Below are positions 6,914-15,009 of a stretch of DNA of 28,575 nt, piece by piece. Where the stretch lies: positions 1-28,575 of the forward strand of contig JAHIKF010000289.1 of NCBI GenBank assembly GCA_018897875.1, read 5' to 3'. The notes beneath the pieces are model-generated. The model was not told where the DNA came from. It was given only the letters and a program-made list of their open reading frames with translations, and ran no database searches. The translations under genes and the position numbers were made by a program. The number at the start of each line of letters is the position of its first letter. The stretch's first letter is position 1. Source of the DNA: Pseudomonadota bacterium (GTDB lineage Bacteria; Desulfobacterota; Desulfobaccia; Desulfobaccales; 0-14-0-80-60-11).

Positions 6914-9049
6914 ATGTGGAATAGAAGCCGTAATTCGGGGAAACTTTTGGCGGTCATGGTGGCGCTCCTGGCGAGCGCCATATTTTTTTCTCCGGCATCT
7001 CCGGGTGCGACCTCAACCGATGGTTTCGCCAGGGTAGAAAAACCGCAGATTCAGGACCTCTATAGCCGTTTGCCACTGCAGTTTATTGCCAACCAGGGGC
7101 AGGCGTCTTCCCAGGTGAAATTCTATAGTCAGGGTGCCTCCCAGACTTTCTGTTTCACTCCCGAGGGAGTCTATCTTAAGTTACCCAAAAGCAAGGGAAC
7201 CCGCGGCGCTAGCGCGGTTATTCAGCTCAGCCCCTTGGGAATGCGCCGGGAGGTGGAGTTGACCGCCCAGAAGCCCCAGACTGGCAAGGTCCATTACTTT
7301 ACCGGCAATGATCCTAAGAAATGGTACACGAATCTGCCCAGTTATCTGGAGGTGCTCTACCGGGAGGCCTATCCCGGCGTCGATCTGAAGTTTTATGGCA
7401 CTGGTCGTCAATTGGAATACGACATCATTGTCAAGCCTGGGGCTGACCCTGGCCAGGTCCAATTCCAGTACTCAGGCATCAAGAAACTTGCCCTTACCCA
7501 GGCGGGGGATCTGGCTATCACTTTGCCGGACGGCGGAGAGCTGGTGCAAAAGAAGCCGATAATTTACCAGGAGATTGCTGGCCGGCGGCTGCCCCAGGAA
7601 GGCCGCTTCCAGGTGGCCCGGGTGGACGGGAACTGGCGCTACGGTTTTAAGGTGGCTGCCTACGATCAGGCGCATCCTCTGATCATCGACCCGGTTCTGG
7701 TTTATTCCACCTTTTTGGGAGGCAGCAACCAGGACGCGGGCAACGCCATCGCCGTGGATAAAGATAGGAATGTCTATGTAACGGGTGTGACCCAATCCGC
7801 TGACTTTCCCAGCAAGCCGCTTGGGGCTCTGCTCGGCCCCGAAGACGCCTTTGTGACCAAGATCAAGGCCGATGGCAGTGGCCTGGTCTTTTCCCTGTTT
7901 CTGGGAGGAGACGGCCATGACGGGGGCACCGGGATTGCAGTGGATAGTGCCCAGAATATCTGGGTGACAGGCTATACCGATTCCGTAAATTTCCCCTTGC
8001 AGAAAGCTTCTCAAACGACGCTTGGCGGTAGCAAGGACGCCTTTGTGACCAAGATCAAGGCCGACGGTTCCAGTTTGCTCTTCTCCACGTATCTCGGTGG
8101 CAGCGGTTATGACCTGGCCCACGGGATCGCCTTGGACACGGCGGGCAACGCCTATGTCACCGGGGAGACCACTTCGGCGGATTTTCCCATTTACAATTGC
8201 CTATCAGGGAGCAATACTTATAAAGGCCAGCAAGACGGCTTTGTGGCGAAATTCGACCTGACCTCGGCCTACATCCCTCGTTTCTGCACTTACCTGGGGG
8301 GCGAGGGTATGAAGACGGGCTACGGCATCGCGGTGGATAAAAACAACAATGCCTATCTGGCGGGTGGTACCCTGATCTTCGACCCCGATCCTCTCCCTCC
8401 CGGCTCTCAAGCCTTCGTCACAAAATTGACTAACACCAGCGGCTCCCCCCCGGCGGTGGCCTACACCAAGACCCTGGCCGGCGGTACGGCTTATGGGGTG
8501 GCGGTGGACGGCAGCGGCTGCGCCTATGTCACCGGGGGCACCTCTTCCGCCAGTTTTCCCACCCAAAACTCCATCTTCCCCTATCAGGCGGGCATGGAGG
8601 CCTTTGTGACCAAGCTCAACCCGGCAGGGAGCGACCTGGTTTATTCGACTTTTTTGCCGGGACAGCTAAATGAGAGAGGAAACGCCATCGCCGTGGACCG
8701 GGCCGGTAACGCTTACGTCACCGGCTTTACCGACTCGGGCAATTTCCCCATCAAGAACGGCTCGCCCTGGAAGAGTTTTGACGATGTCTTCGTGACCAAG
8801 ATCAACCCGGCCGGCACCGCCCTGGTATTTTCCACCTGCATCGGCGGTTTGAGCAGTGAATGGGGCAACGGTATCGCCCTGGATGACATCGGCAGTATCT
8901 ACGTCACTGGTTATACTGGGTCAACGGGCTTTCCTCTGAAAAACCCCATCTATCCGCTCTATGGCGGTGGCAGCACGGATGCCTTTGTGCTCAAGCTTTT
9001 GACGGCCAATACCGGCCCTGCCTTGGATTTGCTGCTTTTGTTTGATTGA
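6914..9049 (+). CDS. Exported SBBP-repeat beta-propeller protein
   Basis: This is a 711-residue secreted protein with a signal peptide of about 32 residues (a basic start, then LLAVMVALLASAIFF). Residues about 50-255 match the N-terminal domain usually found ahead of SBBP repeats (LQFIANQGQ, then VHYFTGNDPKKW, then YPGVDLKFYG). From residue 262 seven SBBP repeats follow, each with a LVYSTFLGG-like strand, a GNAIAVD turn, a YVTGxTxSxxFP strand and a DAFVTKI strand. Seven repeats suit a closed seven-bladed propeller. GAGGAGGG lies 5 bases before the ATG. No enzymatic motif is seen. A cell-surface or extracellular binding role is the likely reading. Confidence 0.9.
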   Translation: MWNRSRNSGKLLAVMVALLASAIFFSPASPGATSTDGFARVEKPQIQDLYSRLPLQFIANQGQASSQVKFYSQGASQTFCFTPEGVYLKLPKSKGTRGASAVIQLSPLGMRREVELTAQKPQTGKVHYFTGNDPKKWYTNLPSYLEVLYREAYPGVDLKFYGTGRQLEYDIIVKPGADPGQVQFQYSGIKKLALTQAGDLAITLPDGGELVQKKPIIYQEIAGRRLPQEGRFQVARVDGNWRYGFKVAAYDQAHPLIIDPVLVYSTFLGGSNQDAGNAIAVDKDRNVYVTGVTQSADFPSKPLGALLGPEDAFVTKIKADGSGLVFSLFLGGDGHDGGTGIAVDSAQNIWVTGYTDSVNFPLQKASQTTLGGSKDAFVTKIKADGSSLLFSTYLGGSGYDLAHGIALDTAGNAYVTGETTSADFPIYNCLSGSNTYKGQQDGFVAKFDLTSAYIPRFCTYLGGEGMKTGYGIAVDKNNNAYLAGGTLIFDPDPLPPGSQAFVTKLTNTSGSPPAVAYTKTLAGGTAYGVAVDGSGCAYVTGGTSSASFPTQNSIFPYQAGMEAFVTKLNPAGSDLVYSTFLPGQLNERGNAIAVDRAGNAYVTGFTDSGNFPIKNGSPWKSFDDVFVTKINPAGTALVFSTCIGGLSSEWGNGIALDDIGSIYVTGYTGSTGFPLKNPIYPLYGGGSTDAFVLKLLTANTGPALDLLLLFD

Positions 9050-9090
9050 GAAAGAATCTCCAGGGCCCAATGCCTGGGGGCGAAATTAAA

Positions 9091-9114
9091 GGGGCGACTC
9101 ACCGGGTCGCCCCT
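9091..9114. repeat. Dispersed palindrome, second GGGGCGACCCG-type copy
   Basis: GGGGCGACTC then ACC then GGGTCGCCCC forms a hairpin about 40 bases after the SBBP stop. It matches the copy at 6558-6583 and could also help end transcription, although no T-tract follows. Confidence 0.65.
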
Positions 9115-9156
9115 TCTACTTGGTAGCAGAGGACGATTACTGCTATATGTCATCCA

Positions 9157-9180
9157 CGGGGGAGTACAGGTAGTCATACC
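9157..9180 (-). pseudogene. Relic identical to part of the DUF72 gene
   Basis: Twenty-four bases here are identical to 24318-24341 inside the DUF72 gene. On the minus strand they read YDYLYSP, a conserved DUF72 stretch, and then diverge to VDDI and a stop. No other part of a DUF72 gene is recognisable around it. It is best read as a short relic or recombination scar. Confidence 0.4.
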
Positions 9181-9285
9181 AGGGTCTCCTGGCGCCTATG
9201 GGGGATTGCCGCCCAGATCTTGGGGTTGTGCCCCAGGACGGGGACCCCTGGTAAAAATGAAAAATTCACCCCCCCGGCCCTCTGA

Positions 9286-9708
9286 TCATCCTTCCATCTC
9301 TTCCAGGACCCGGCGGAGCTGCTCGCCGGTTTTTTCCATGTCGCCGGGTTTGTAGCTCTCCTGGGGAAAGAGCTGCAGGCCGTCGGTGTAGTAGCGGGGG
9401 ATGACGTGGAGGTGGGCGTGGAACACCACCTGCCCTGCGGCCTCGAAATTATTCATGCCGAGGTTGAATCCCTGGGCGAATAAGGTCGCCTGCAGGGCCT
9501 GGGCCACCCGGCGGCAGACCTGGCCCATGGCGGTCCACACGGCATCCGGCAGCTCCAGCAGGTTCTGGTAGTGGGCCTTGGGGATGACCAGGGTGTGGCC
9601 GTAGTTCACCGGGGCGATATCCAGGAAGGCCAGGACCTCCGGGGTTTCCAGGACCCGCACCGCCGGCATCTCCCCGGCCGCAATGCGGCAAAAGATACAG
9701 TCTCGCAT
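9286..9708 (-). CDS. HIT family nucleotide hydrolase/transferase
   Basis: This is a cytoplasmic histidine-triad protein of 140 residues, of the Hint/FHIT-like class that acts on nucleoside phosphoramidates or dinucleoside polyphosphates. The triad is complete: HAHLH at 97-101 followed by VIPR. The N-terminal CIFC (4-7) with the histidine of PKAHY (46) fits the zinc site of many Hint proteins. AAAGGAGAG lies before the ATG. It is monocistronic here, flanked by palindrome-rich gaps. The exact substrate cannot be assigned. Confidence 0.92.
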   Translation of the reverse strand: MRDCIFCRIAAGEMPAVRVLETPEVLAFLDIAPVNYGHTLVIPKAHYQNLLELPDAVWTAMGQVCRRVAQALQATLFAQGFNLGMNNFEAAGQVVFHAHLHVIPRYYTDGLQLFPQESYKPGDMEKTGEQLRRVLEEMEG

Positions 9709-9793
9709 GACTCTCCTTTCAGCGGTAACGGTCGTTCCGGGCAGTTCCGCATGGGCCTTCGGCCCACCCGTAAAGCATGGAAAGATTCCATAG

Positions 9794-9873
9794 GGCGGGC
9801 TGTGCCCGCCGAATTCTGGCGGCCACAGGCCGCCCTATAAAAACTGCGCCGGCACAGGCTGGAAAGCCTGTGC
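9794..9873. repeat. Cluster of three inverted repeats
   Basis: The three hairpins are GGCGGGC-TGT-GCCCGCC (9794-9810), GGCGGCC-ACA-GGCCGCC (9818-9834) and GCACAGGCT-GGAA-AGCCTGTGC (9852-9873). They fill the middle of the 346-base gap between the divergent HIT gene and the next plus-strand gene. The rest of the gap shows no gene. Confidence 0.65.
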
Positions 9874-10054
9874 TACCAGAAGGAACTTTTCAGAAGCAGA
9901 ACGGTGAGGCAGAGGCTTCCGCCTCCTGGCCCCCGGCCAGTTTCAGGGAAACCGCACCACCGCAAAATTAAGTTTATTGCCATTATAGTCGAAAAATAGT
10001 ATGTATGAGCCGATTTCACGATGAGTTTTTTTTACAACCCGGGGAAGTCGAGCT

Positions 10055-10489
10055 ATGTGCATGAACCTGCGCCGCTTCTGCTCCTGTGGCCGGAACTCCG
10101 CCTATCTGAGTTGCCGGGACAACCTCCTGCCCGCCGAAATCCTGGTCAACCTTTTTTGCCCCGAATGCCGGCCCGGCAGCATCATTGAGGCCACCATGCT
10201 GGCGGACTGCGGCTGGGTCCTGGAATATGACCTGGACCGGGCCCAGGCCTATTTCACCGCCAGGGGTATCAGGAGCCCAGCCACCCCGGACTTTGTCTTC
10301 GATGCCGGTTACTTAAGCTGGCAGGGGCTGGCCCCGGGGGACCAGGAGGTCAACACCCGGCTGCACCAGCGGCTGGCGCCTCTCATTGAGCAGGACCTGG
10401 CCCTTTATCTCCAATCACTGCGCTCTGAGTGGGTGGCCCACGTGGCCCGACTCAAGGCCGCAGGTTGGCGCAAAGCCCAGGCCACTTGA
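10055..10489 (+). CDS. Small cysteine-rich (probable zinc-binding) protein, unknown function
   Basis: The product has 144 residues and I do not recognise the family. The N-terminus has C9, C11, C20, C35 and C38, with FCSCG and FCPEC, which suggests a zinc ribbon or treble-clef knuckle. The rest is mostly helical by composition, ends basic, and contains no signal peptide or membrane segment. An in-frame ATG two codons later (10061) is an alternative start; GGGGAAG lies upstream. It is 43 bases ahead of an exported protein in the same direction and may share its transcript. Confidence 0.7.
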   Translation: MCMNLRRFCSCGRNSAYLSCRDNLLPAEILVNLFCPECRPGSIIEATMLADCGWVLEYDLDRAQAYFTARGIRSPATPDFVFDAGYLSWQGLAPGDQEVNTRLHQRLAPLIEQDLALYLQSLRSEWVAHVARLKAAGWRKAQAT

Positions 10490-10532
10490 GGCTTTGCCTT
10501 AACTGCAAACCCGAAGCAAAAGGAGATCCAAC

Positions 10533-11195
10533 ATGAGAAAAACTTTCTGGTTGTTGGCTGTGGCGGCGTTGTGCGGACTTTCCTTTCTGGCGCTGGCGCC
10601 CCCGGACCTCATGGCCCAGTGGGGCGTCATTAAGCGGGGCATTGAGGCGACCCAGCCGGGGCAGCCGGCAACCAGCCCGGCGCCGGCGCCTGAAGACCCC
10701 AACGCCCCGTTTAACCGGGCCCAAACGGGCGCCACTTTTCAATCCCCCACGACCTTTAAAAACCGGGTTCGGCCATTCTCCTATACCATCCCCGCCGGCT
10801 GGCAGAAAGAGGGAGGGGACCCCACCGGCGAGCGAGCCGATTTAGGGAGGCCCGGAAGCACGGTCGGTTTCAATTTCCATTTTACCCAACTGGTTCCCAG
10901 CTTCCCTCGCAAAGCCGCGGTGGACGCAAGTTATAAGCAGGCTAAAGAAGAAATGAGCATCGGCAAATATATGTCCGTGAAGCGGCGGGATCAAAGGGGA
11001 AAGAACGGGGTCATCGGCTGGGAGACCATCGAAACCGCGGCCAAGGGCTCCGGGGGGTTCCAGCGGATTCAATGGCAGTGCTATGACAAAAATAACTACT
11101 ATTATACCTTTATGACCGCGGTTAACCCGCAACAGTTCAATCAATATCGGGCAGAAATGCAGCGCATCATCGATTCCATCCAATTCGAGCCTTAA
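10533..11195 (+). CDS. Exported protein of unknown function, PsbP/DUF1795-like ending
   Basis: The product has 220 residues and a clear signal peptide (MRKTFWLLAVAALCGLSFLA, cleavage near ALAPPDLMA). A Pro/Ala-rich linker of about 40 residues follows. The globular part (about 85-220) starts RPFSYTIPAGWQKE and ends with MQRIIDSIQFEP. This start-and-end pattern resembles PsbP/Mog1-fold domains, but that is a guess from layout. AAAAGGAGAT is well placed before the ATG. The hairpin at 11205-11234 follows it directly. Confidence 0.75.
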   Translation: MRKTFWLLAVAALCGLSFLALAPPDLMAQWGVIKRGIEATQPGQPATSPAPAPEDPNAPFNRAQTGATFQSPTTFKNRVRPFSYTIPAGWQKEGGDPTGERADLGRPGSTVGFNFHFTQLVPSFPRKAAVDASYKQAKEEMSIGKYMSVKRRDQRGKNGVIGWETIETAAKGSGGFQRIQWQCYDKNNYYYTFMTAVNPQQFNQYRAEMQRIIDSIQFEP

Positions 11196-11204
11196 AGCCG
11201 CCCT

Positions 11205-11234
11205 CGGGGCGGTCTTCCCAGGGAGACCGCCCCG
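11205..11234 (+). terminator. Strong hairpin between the exported protein and threonine ammonia-lyase
   Basis: CGGGGCGGTCT and AGACCGCCCCG form a perfect 11-bp stem with an 8-base loop, starting 10 bases after the stop codon. No T-run follows, so this is not a classical intrinsic terminator. It could stop or slow polymerase, protect the upstream mRNA, or act in the leader of the next gene, whose ATG is 14 bases away. Confidence 0.45.
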
Positions 11235-11248
11235 AACATGTAAGCGCC

Positions 11249-12454
11249 ATGAACCTTAAAGACATTGAAGCCGCCCGGCAGCGGCAGGCCGGGGTAGTCC
11301 TCCGCACGCCGCTGATCTTCTCCCATACCCTGAGCCGGGCCAGCGGCCGGGAGGTCTTCCTGAAGCTGGAGAACCTCCAGACCACCGGGTCGTTCAAGCT
11401 GCGGGGGGCGCTTAACCGTCTGACCCTTCTCAAAGAGCGGGGGGAGGGGTCGCGGGTGGTGGCCGCCTCGGCGGGCAACCACGGTCAGGGCGTGGCCTTT
11501 GCCGCGGCCCAGTTGGGTCTTCCGGCCACCATCGTCATGCCCCAGGGGGCCTCGATTTCCAAGCAATTGGCTACCCAGGGCTACGGCGCGAGAGTGATCC
11601 TCCATGGCCGGGACCTGGGCGAGGCCCTGGAGCGGGCCCAGGCCCTGGTGGCCCAGGGGTATACCTTCATTCACCCCTTTGATGACCCCGAGGTGATTGC
11701 CGGCCAGGGCACCCTGGGCCTCGAGATCGTCGAGGACCTGCCCGGGGTCGACACCGTGGTCCTGCCGGTGGGGGGCGGCGGGCTGGCCGCGGGCGTGGCG
11801 GTGGCGATCAAAGCGCTCAAACCCGAAGTGCAACTCATCGGGGTACAGACGGCCCAGGTGCCGTCTCTGACCGCGGCCCTGGAGGCGGGGGCGCCCACGC
11901 CGGTGCCGTCCCGGCCCACCCTGGCGGACGGCATCAATGTGCCCCAGGTGGGTCGCCACCCTTTTCCCTTGCTGAGGCAGCACCTGAGCGAGGTGGTGCT
12001 GGTTACGGAACCGGAAATCGTCCAGGCGCTGCTCCTGTTGCTGGAGGGCAAGAAAGTTCTGGCGGAGGGGGCCGGGGCAGTCGCGGCGGCGGCCTTTCTG
12101 GGGCCCCTGAAGGACCGGGACCTGGGCCGGCGGGTGGTGCTGGTGGTGAGCGGCGGCAATATCGACATCCCCCTCCTGGAACGGGTGGTGCCCCGGGCCT
12201 TGCTGGCCCGCCGCCGCCTCCTGACCCTGCGGGTGGCCCTCACCGACTACCCCGGATCCCTGGGCCGCCTCACCAGCCTCCTGGGAGAGCAGGGGGCCAA
12301 CATCCTCCACCTGTTCCACGACCGTCTGGCCCGGGAGCTGCCCCTGGACCACACCCGGGTGGAACTCAACCTGGAGACCCGGGGCCCGGAACACGGCGAC
12401 GCGGTGCTGGCCGCCCTTCAGGAGGCGGGTTACAAGGTGGAAGAAAAGCCCTGA
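11249..12454 (+). CDS. Threonine ammonia-lyase with C-terminal ACT domain
   Basis: This is a PLP enzyme converting threonine to 2-oxobutyrate and ammonia, the entry step to isoleucine or to threonine breakdown. It has 401 residues. The PLP lysine is K50 in TTGSFKLRGA; SAGNHGQG binds substrate and VGGGGLAAG cradles the phosphate. SGGNID lies at the end of the catalytic domain. A single ACT-type regulatory domain (about 325-400, LRVALTDYPGSLGRLTSLL) fits the shorter TdcB/IlvA class rather than the two-ACT E. coli IlvA. No good ribosome site precedes the ATG, and the strong hairpin ends 14 bases upstream. No other branched-chain gene adjoins it. Confidence 0.93.
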   Translation: MNLKDIEAARQRQAGVVLRTPLIFSHTLSRASGREVFLKLENLQTTGSFKLRGALNRLTLLKERGEGSRVVAASAGNHGQGVAFAAAQLGLPATIVMPQGASISKQLATQGYGARVILHGRDLGEALERAQALVAQGYTFIHPFDDPEVIAGQGTLGLEIVEDLPGVDTVVLPVGGGGLAAGVAVAIKALKPEVQLIGVQTAQVPSLTAALEAGAPTPVPSRPTLADGINVPQVGRHPFPLLRQHLSEVVLVTEPEIVQALLLLLEGKKVLAEGAGAVAAAAFLGPLKDRDLGRRVVLVVSGGNIDIPLLERVVPRALLARRRLLTLRVALTDYPGSLGRLTSLLGEQGANILHLFHDRLARELPLDHTRVELNLETRGPEHGDAVLAALQEAGYKVEEKP

Positions 12455-12891
12455 GAAACGGTTTTCGGTTTCAGGTTTTGGGTTTTCGGTTGACTCCTGA
12501 GTGATACAATCTATCCGTGGTATTGAAGTATTTGTAGGGTGCGCACTGCGCACCACCCGGCGAAGCAGAGTTTCGCTACCCATTGGCGTTACCTAGCAGG
12601 AACTGGGAAACAAGAGGAATTAAACGTAGGGCGGGCACTGCCCGCTATGTCATGGTGCGCAGTGCGCACCCTACATGACTATAGTCTGCAAGCATTGTGG
12701 ACATAAATTCCCAAATCCTGAAGAAAAGATAAAGGCCTCATTGGAAGATAATTTACCTATACCTTAAAAAAGATTTAATGTATTCATGGTAGAGCTACGG
12801 CGGGAAATGCTCGCCCTACATGGCAGAAGTATAAGATATAACAACAGAGAAAGAATAGAAAAACAGAAAACAGAAAACAGGAAACCTATTC
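12455..12891. repeat. Repeat-rich gap with GTAGGGTGCGCAC and GCGGGC palindromes
   Basis: Clear hairpins are GGTGCGCA-C-TGCGCACC (12538-12554), GCGGGC-ACT-GCCCGC (12631-12645) and GGTGCGCA-G-TGCGCACC (12654-12670). Relatives lie at 14221-14242, 25106-25183 and 26616-26666. A simple AAAACAG-type repeat (12859-12885) runs up to the next gene. The only coding hint is the small frame at 12675-12767. Confidence 0.65.
12675..12767 (+). pseudogene. 30-codon zinc-ribbon-like frame, probable relic
   Basis: The frame begins MTIVCKHCGHKFPNPEEK and ends LPIP. One CxxC pair in a KHCGHKF context looks like half a zinc ribbon. The second pair is missing and no ribosome site precedes the ATG, which abuts a palindrome. 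It is AT-richer than its neighbours. A truncated gene cut by the repeat is more likely than a live micro-gene. Confidence 0.25.
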
Positions 12892-14076
12892 ATGCCCATC
12901 TCCACCCGCATCCGCGGCGCCATCCAAAACTCATCCTGGATCAGGCGCATGTTTGAAGAAGGGGCCGAACTCAAGGCCCGCCTGGGAGCCGACCAGGTCT
13001 TTGATTTCACCCTGGGGAACCCCGACCTGGAGCCGCCGGACCGGTTCATGGCGGAACTGGTCAAGGCGGCTCAGGACCTGCGCCCCGGCCTCCACGCCTA
13101 CATGCCCAACGCCGGGCTCTTACAGACACGCCAGGCGCTGGCCGGGATGCTGAGCCGCATCCACGACCTGGAATTCAAGGCCCAGGACGTGGTCGTCACC
13201 TGCGGGGCCTCCGGCGGGCTCAACATCATCCTCAAGGCCCTGCTGGACCCGGGGGATGAAGTGGTGATCCTGGCCCCCTATTTCCCGGAATACCTGTTCT
13301 ATGCCGACAACCACGGCGGCGTGGCGCGGGTGGTGGAAACCGACGAGCACTTCCTACCGGACCTGGACCGCCTGACCGCGGCCTTAAGCCCCAGGACCCG
13401 GGCGGTCATCATCAATTCCCCCAACAACCCCACGGGGCAGATTTATGACGCCGCCACCTTGAAGGAGTTGGGGCGGTTTTTGACCCACCATGCCGGGCGC
13501 CATGGCCGGCCGGTCTACCTGGTGGCCGATGAACCCTACCGGCACCTGGTCTATGACGGGGCCGTGGTCCCCAGCGTCTTTGCGGCCTATCCCAACACCC
13601 TGCTGGCCACCTCGTTTTCCAAGGACCTGTCCATCCCCGGTGAGCGCCTGGGTTATGTGGCGGTGAGCCCCATGGCCACCGGCCGGGGTGAACTGGAAGG
13701 CGCCCTGGTGCTGGCCAACCGCATCCTGGGGTTTGTCAACGCCCCGGCCCTGATGCAGCGGGTAGTGGCGGCAGTGACCGACGTCACCCTCGACATCACC
13801 CCTTACGCCCGGCGCCGGGAGCTTTTCTGCGACCTCCTCACCCAGGCGGGGTATAAGTTCCTCAAACCTCAAGGGGCCTTCTACCTATTTCCTAAGGCCC
13901 CCGGGGGAGATGACCTGGAGGCCGTGGCCCGCCTCAAGGAGGAAAATATCCTGGCGGTGCCGGGGCGGGGTTTTGGGCGGGCCGGTTATTTCCGCCTGGC
14001 CTTTTGCGTCTCGGAGCAGGTGATTGCGGCCGCGGCCCCGGGGTTTGCCCGGGCCCGGAAAAAGATGGCGGGGTAA
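12892..14076 (+). CDS. Class I/II PLP-dependent aminotransferase
   Basis: This is an aspartate-aminotransferase-fold enzyme of 394 residues that moves amino groups between amino acids and 2-oxo acids. It shows the substrate loop FTLGNPDLEPP near the start, GASGGLN for the phosphate, NSPNNPTG, the ADEPYR aspartate, and the Schiff-base K244 in SFSKDLSIPGERLGY. FRLAFC near the end carries the arginine expected to hold the substrate carboxylate. The substrate cannot be assigned. A weak AGGAAA precedes the ATG. It follows threonine ammonia-lyase across a 437-base repeat-rich gap, so co-transcription is doubtful. Confidence 0.92.
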   Translation: MPISTRIRGAIQNSSWIRRMFEEGAELKARLGADQVFDFTLGNPDLEPPDRFMAELVKAAQDLRPGLHAYMPNAGLLQTRQALAGMLSRIHDLEFKAQDVVVTCGASGGLNIILKALLDPGDEVVILAPYFPEYLFYADNHGGVARVVETDEHFLPDLDRLTAALSPRTRAVIINSPNNPTGQIYDAATLKELGRFLTHHAGRHGRPVYLVADEPYRHLVYDGAVVPSVFAAYPNTLLATSFSKDLSIPGERLGYVAVSPMATGRGELEGALVLANRILGFVNAPALMQRVVAAVTDVTLDITPYARRRELFCDLLTQAGYKFLKPQGAFYLFPKAPGGDDLEAVARLKEENILAVPGRGFGRAGYFRLAFCVSEQVIAAAAPGFARARKKMAG

Positions 14077-14220
14077 GGGGTCTTAAGGGGCGCAGGGGCG
14101 GGGTTGGAGCACCGTCGGCCAGGCCTTCTCCCCGACCACCCTCCAGCCTAAACCGCCGCAGGATCAGGAGATCAGTTCTTCATGGGTCTTTGGTTCACCC
14201 ATACAAGATAAAAAGTTCGT

Positions 14221-14402
14221 AGGGCGGGCGTCTCGCCCGCCGCTCTACCGTGAAAACTTCAAATCCCCCTAAATCCCCCTTTAATAAAGGGGGACTTAAA
14301 ACCCCCCTTTGGAAAAGGGGGGTAGGGGGGATTTTCATCCTCCGGGGTGAGACACTTGTGGTGCATGAACGTTTAGTCCGCACCGGCGAGACGCCTGTGC
14401 CA
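14221..14402. repeat. GGCGGGC palindrome plus composite repeat copy B
   Basis: A GGGCGGGCG-TCT-CGCCCGCC hairpin (14221-14242) is followed from 14260 by AAATCCCCCTAAATCCCCC, a first hairpin CCCCCTTTAATAAAGGGGG, a second of CCCCCCTTT..AAAGGGGGG, then TAGGGGGGATTTT. The tail has GCATGAACGTTTAG and an AGGCG-like GGCGAGACGCC palindrome. It resembles copies A and D closely. The rest of the 362-base gap before the DUF721 gene (14077-14220) shows no gene. Confidence 0.75.
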
Positions 14403-14438
14403 CTAAATTCTTATTAACCCTTCGGACCAGGGAGAAAA

Positions 14439-14759
14439 ATGGCCAAGCGCCCGCGTCTGCCCCGTCCGGTGCCGGTCCAGGAGGTGGTCCGGGGAATCCT
14501 CTCGCCCGGCGACCGCGACAGCCTGGAACTGCGTCAGCAAATCCGCCGGGTCTGGGAGGCGGTGGTGCCGGCGGCGCTGGCCGACCACGCCCGGCTGGTG
14601 GACCTGCGCCGCAAGGAACTCTGGGTCGAGGTCAGCGCCAGCCCCTGGGCCCAGGAACTCCAATTCCTCAAGCCGAAAATCCTGGCGGCCCTGGACCGGG
14701 CCCTGGGACCCGGCAAGGTCAAAGACCTGCGGGTGCGGGTGGGAGCGAGGTCGGCGTAG
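14439..14759 (+). CDS. DUF721 / DciA-like protein
   Basis: The 106-residue product matches the DUF721 pattern: an N-terminal helix, then IRRVWEAVVPAALADHARLV, a basic RRKELWVEVSASPWAQEL core, LKPKILAALDRALG and a terminal VKDLRVRVG strand. DciA, the named member, loads the replicative helicase DnaB in bacteria without DnaC. Many deltaproteobacterial relatives are short like this one. A GGGAG ribosome site lies 4 bases before the ATG. It stands alone between repeat-rich gaps, with no replication genes next to it. Confidence 0.75.
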   Translation: MAKRPRLPRPVPVQEVVRGILSPGDRDSLELRQQIRRVWEAVVPAALADHARLVDLRRKELWVEVSASPWAQELQFLKPKILAALDRALGPGKVKDLRVRVGARSA

Positions 14760-14809
14760 CTGTTTGAAATTAAATAAATTATCCGGATAACCTCTTGATG
14801 TCACTTGTA

Positions 14810-14832
14810 GGGGCGGGTTTTAAACCCGCCCC
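14810..14832. repeat. Inverted repeat after the DUF721 gene
   Basis: GGGGCGGGTTT and AAACCCGCCCC pair around one base. It lies 50 bases after the DUF721 stop, and the convergent beta-helix gene ends 178 bases further on. It may serve as a terminator without a T-tract or simply be a dispersed palindrome. Confidence 0.5.
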
Positions 14833-15009
14833 TGCACAACTGGTTGACGCAGCATCACTCATAAACAAAGTAGCGCCAGCCTCCCCCGGCTTTTCGAGGC
14901 TCCCCGGCCACTGTGCCCAGCTTTCCGCCGGTGGACCTGAAAAGCATAGTCCGCCGGTCACTAATGCTGATTTTAGGTTTTGCTGCAAAAATATAAACCG
15001 CAAGCTGTC

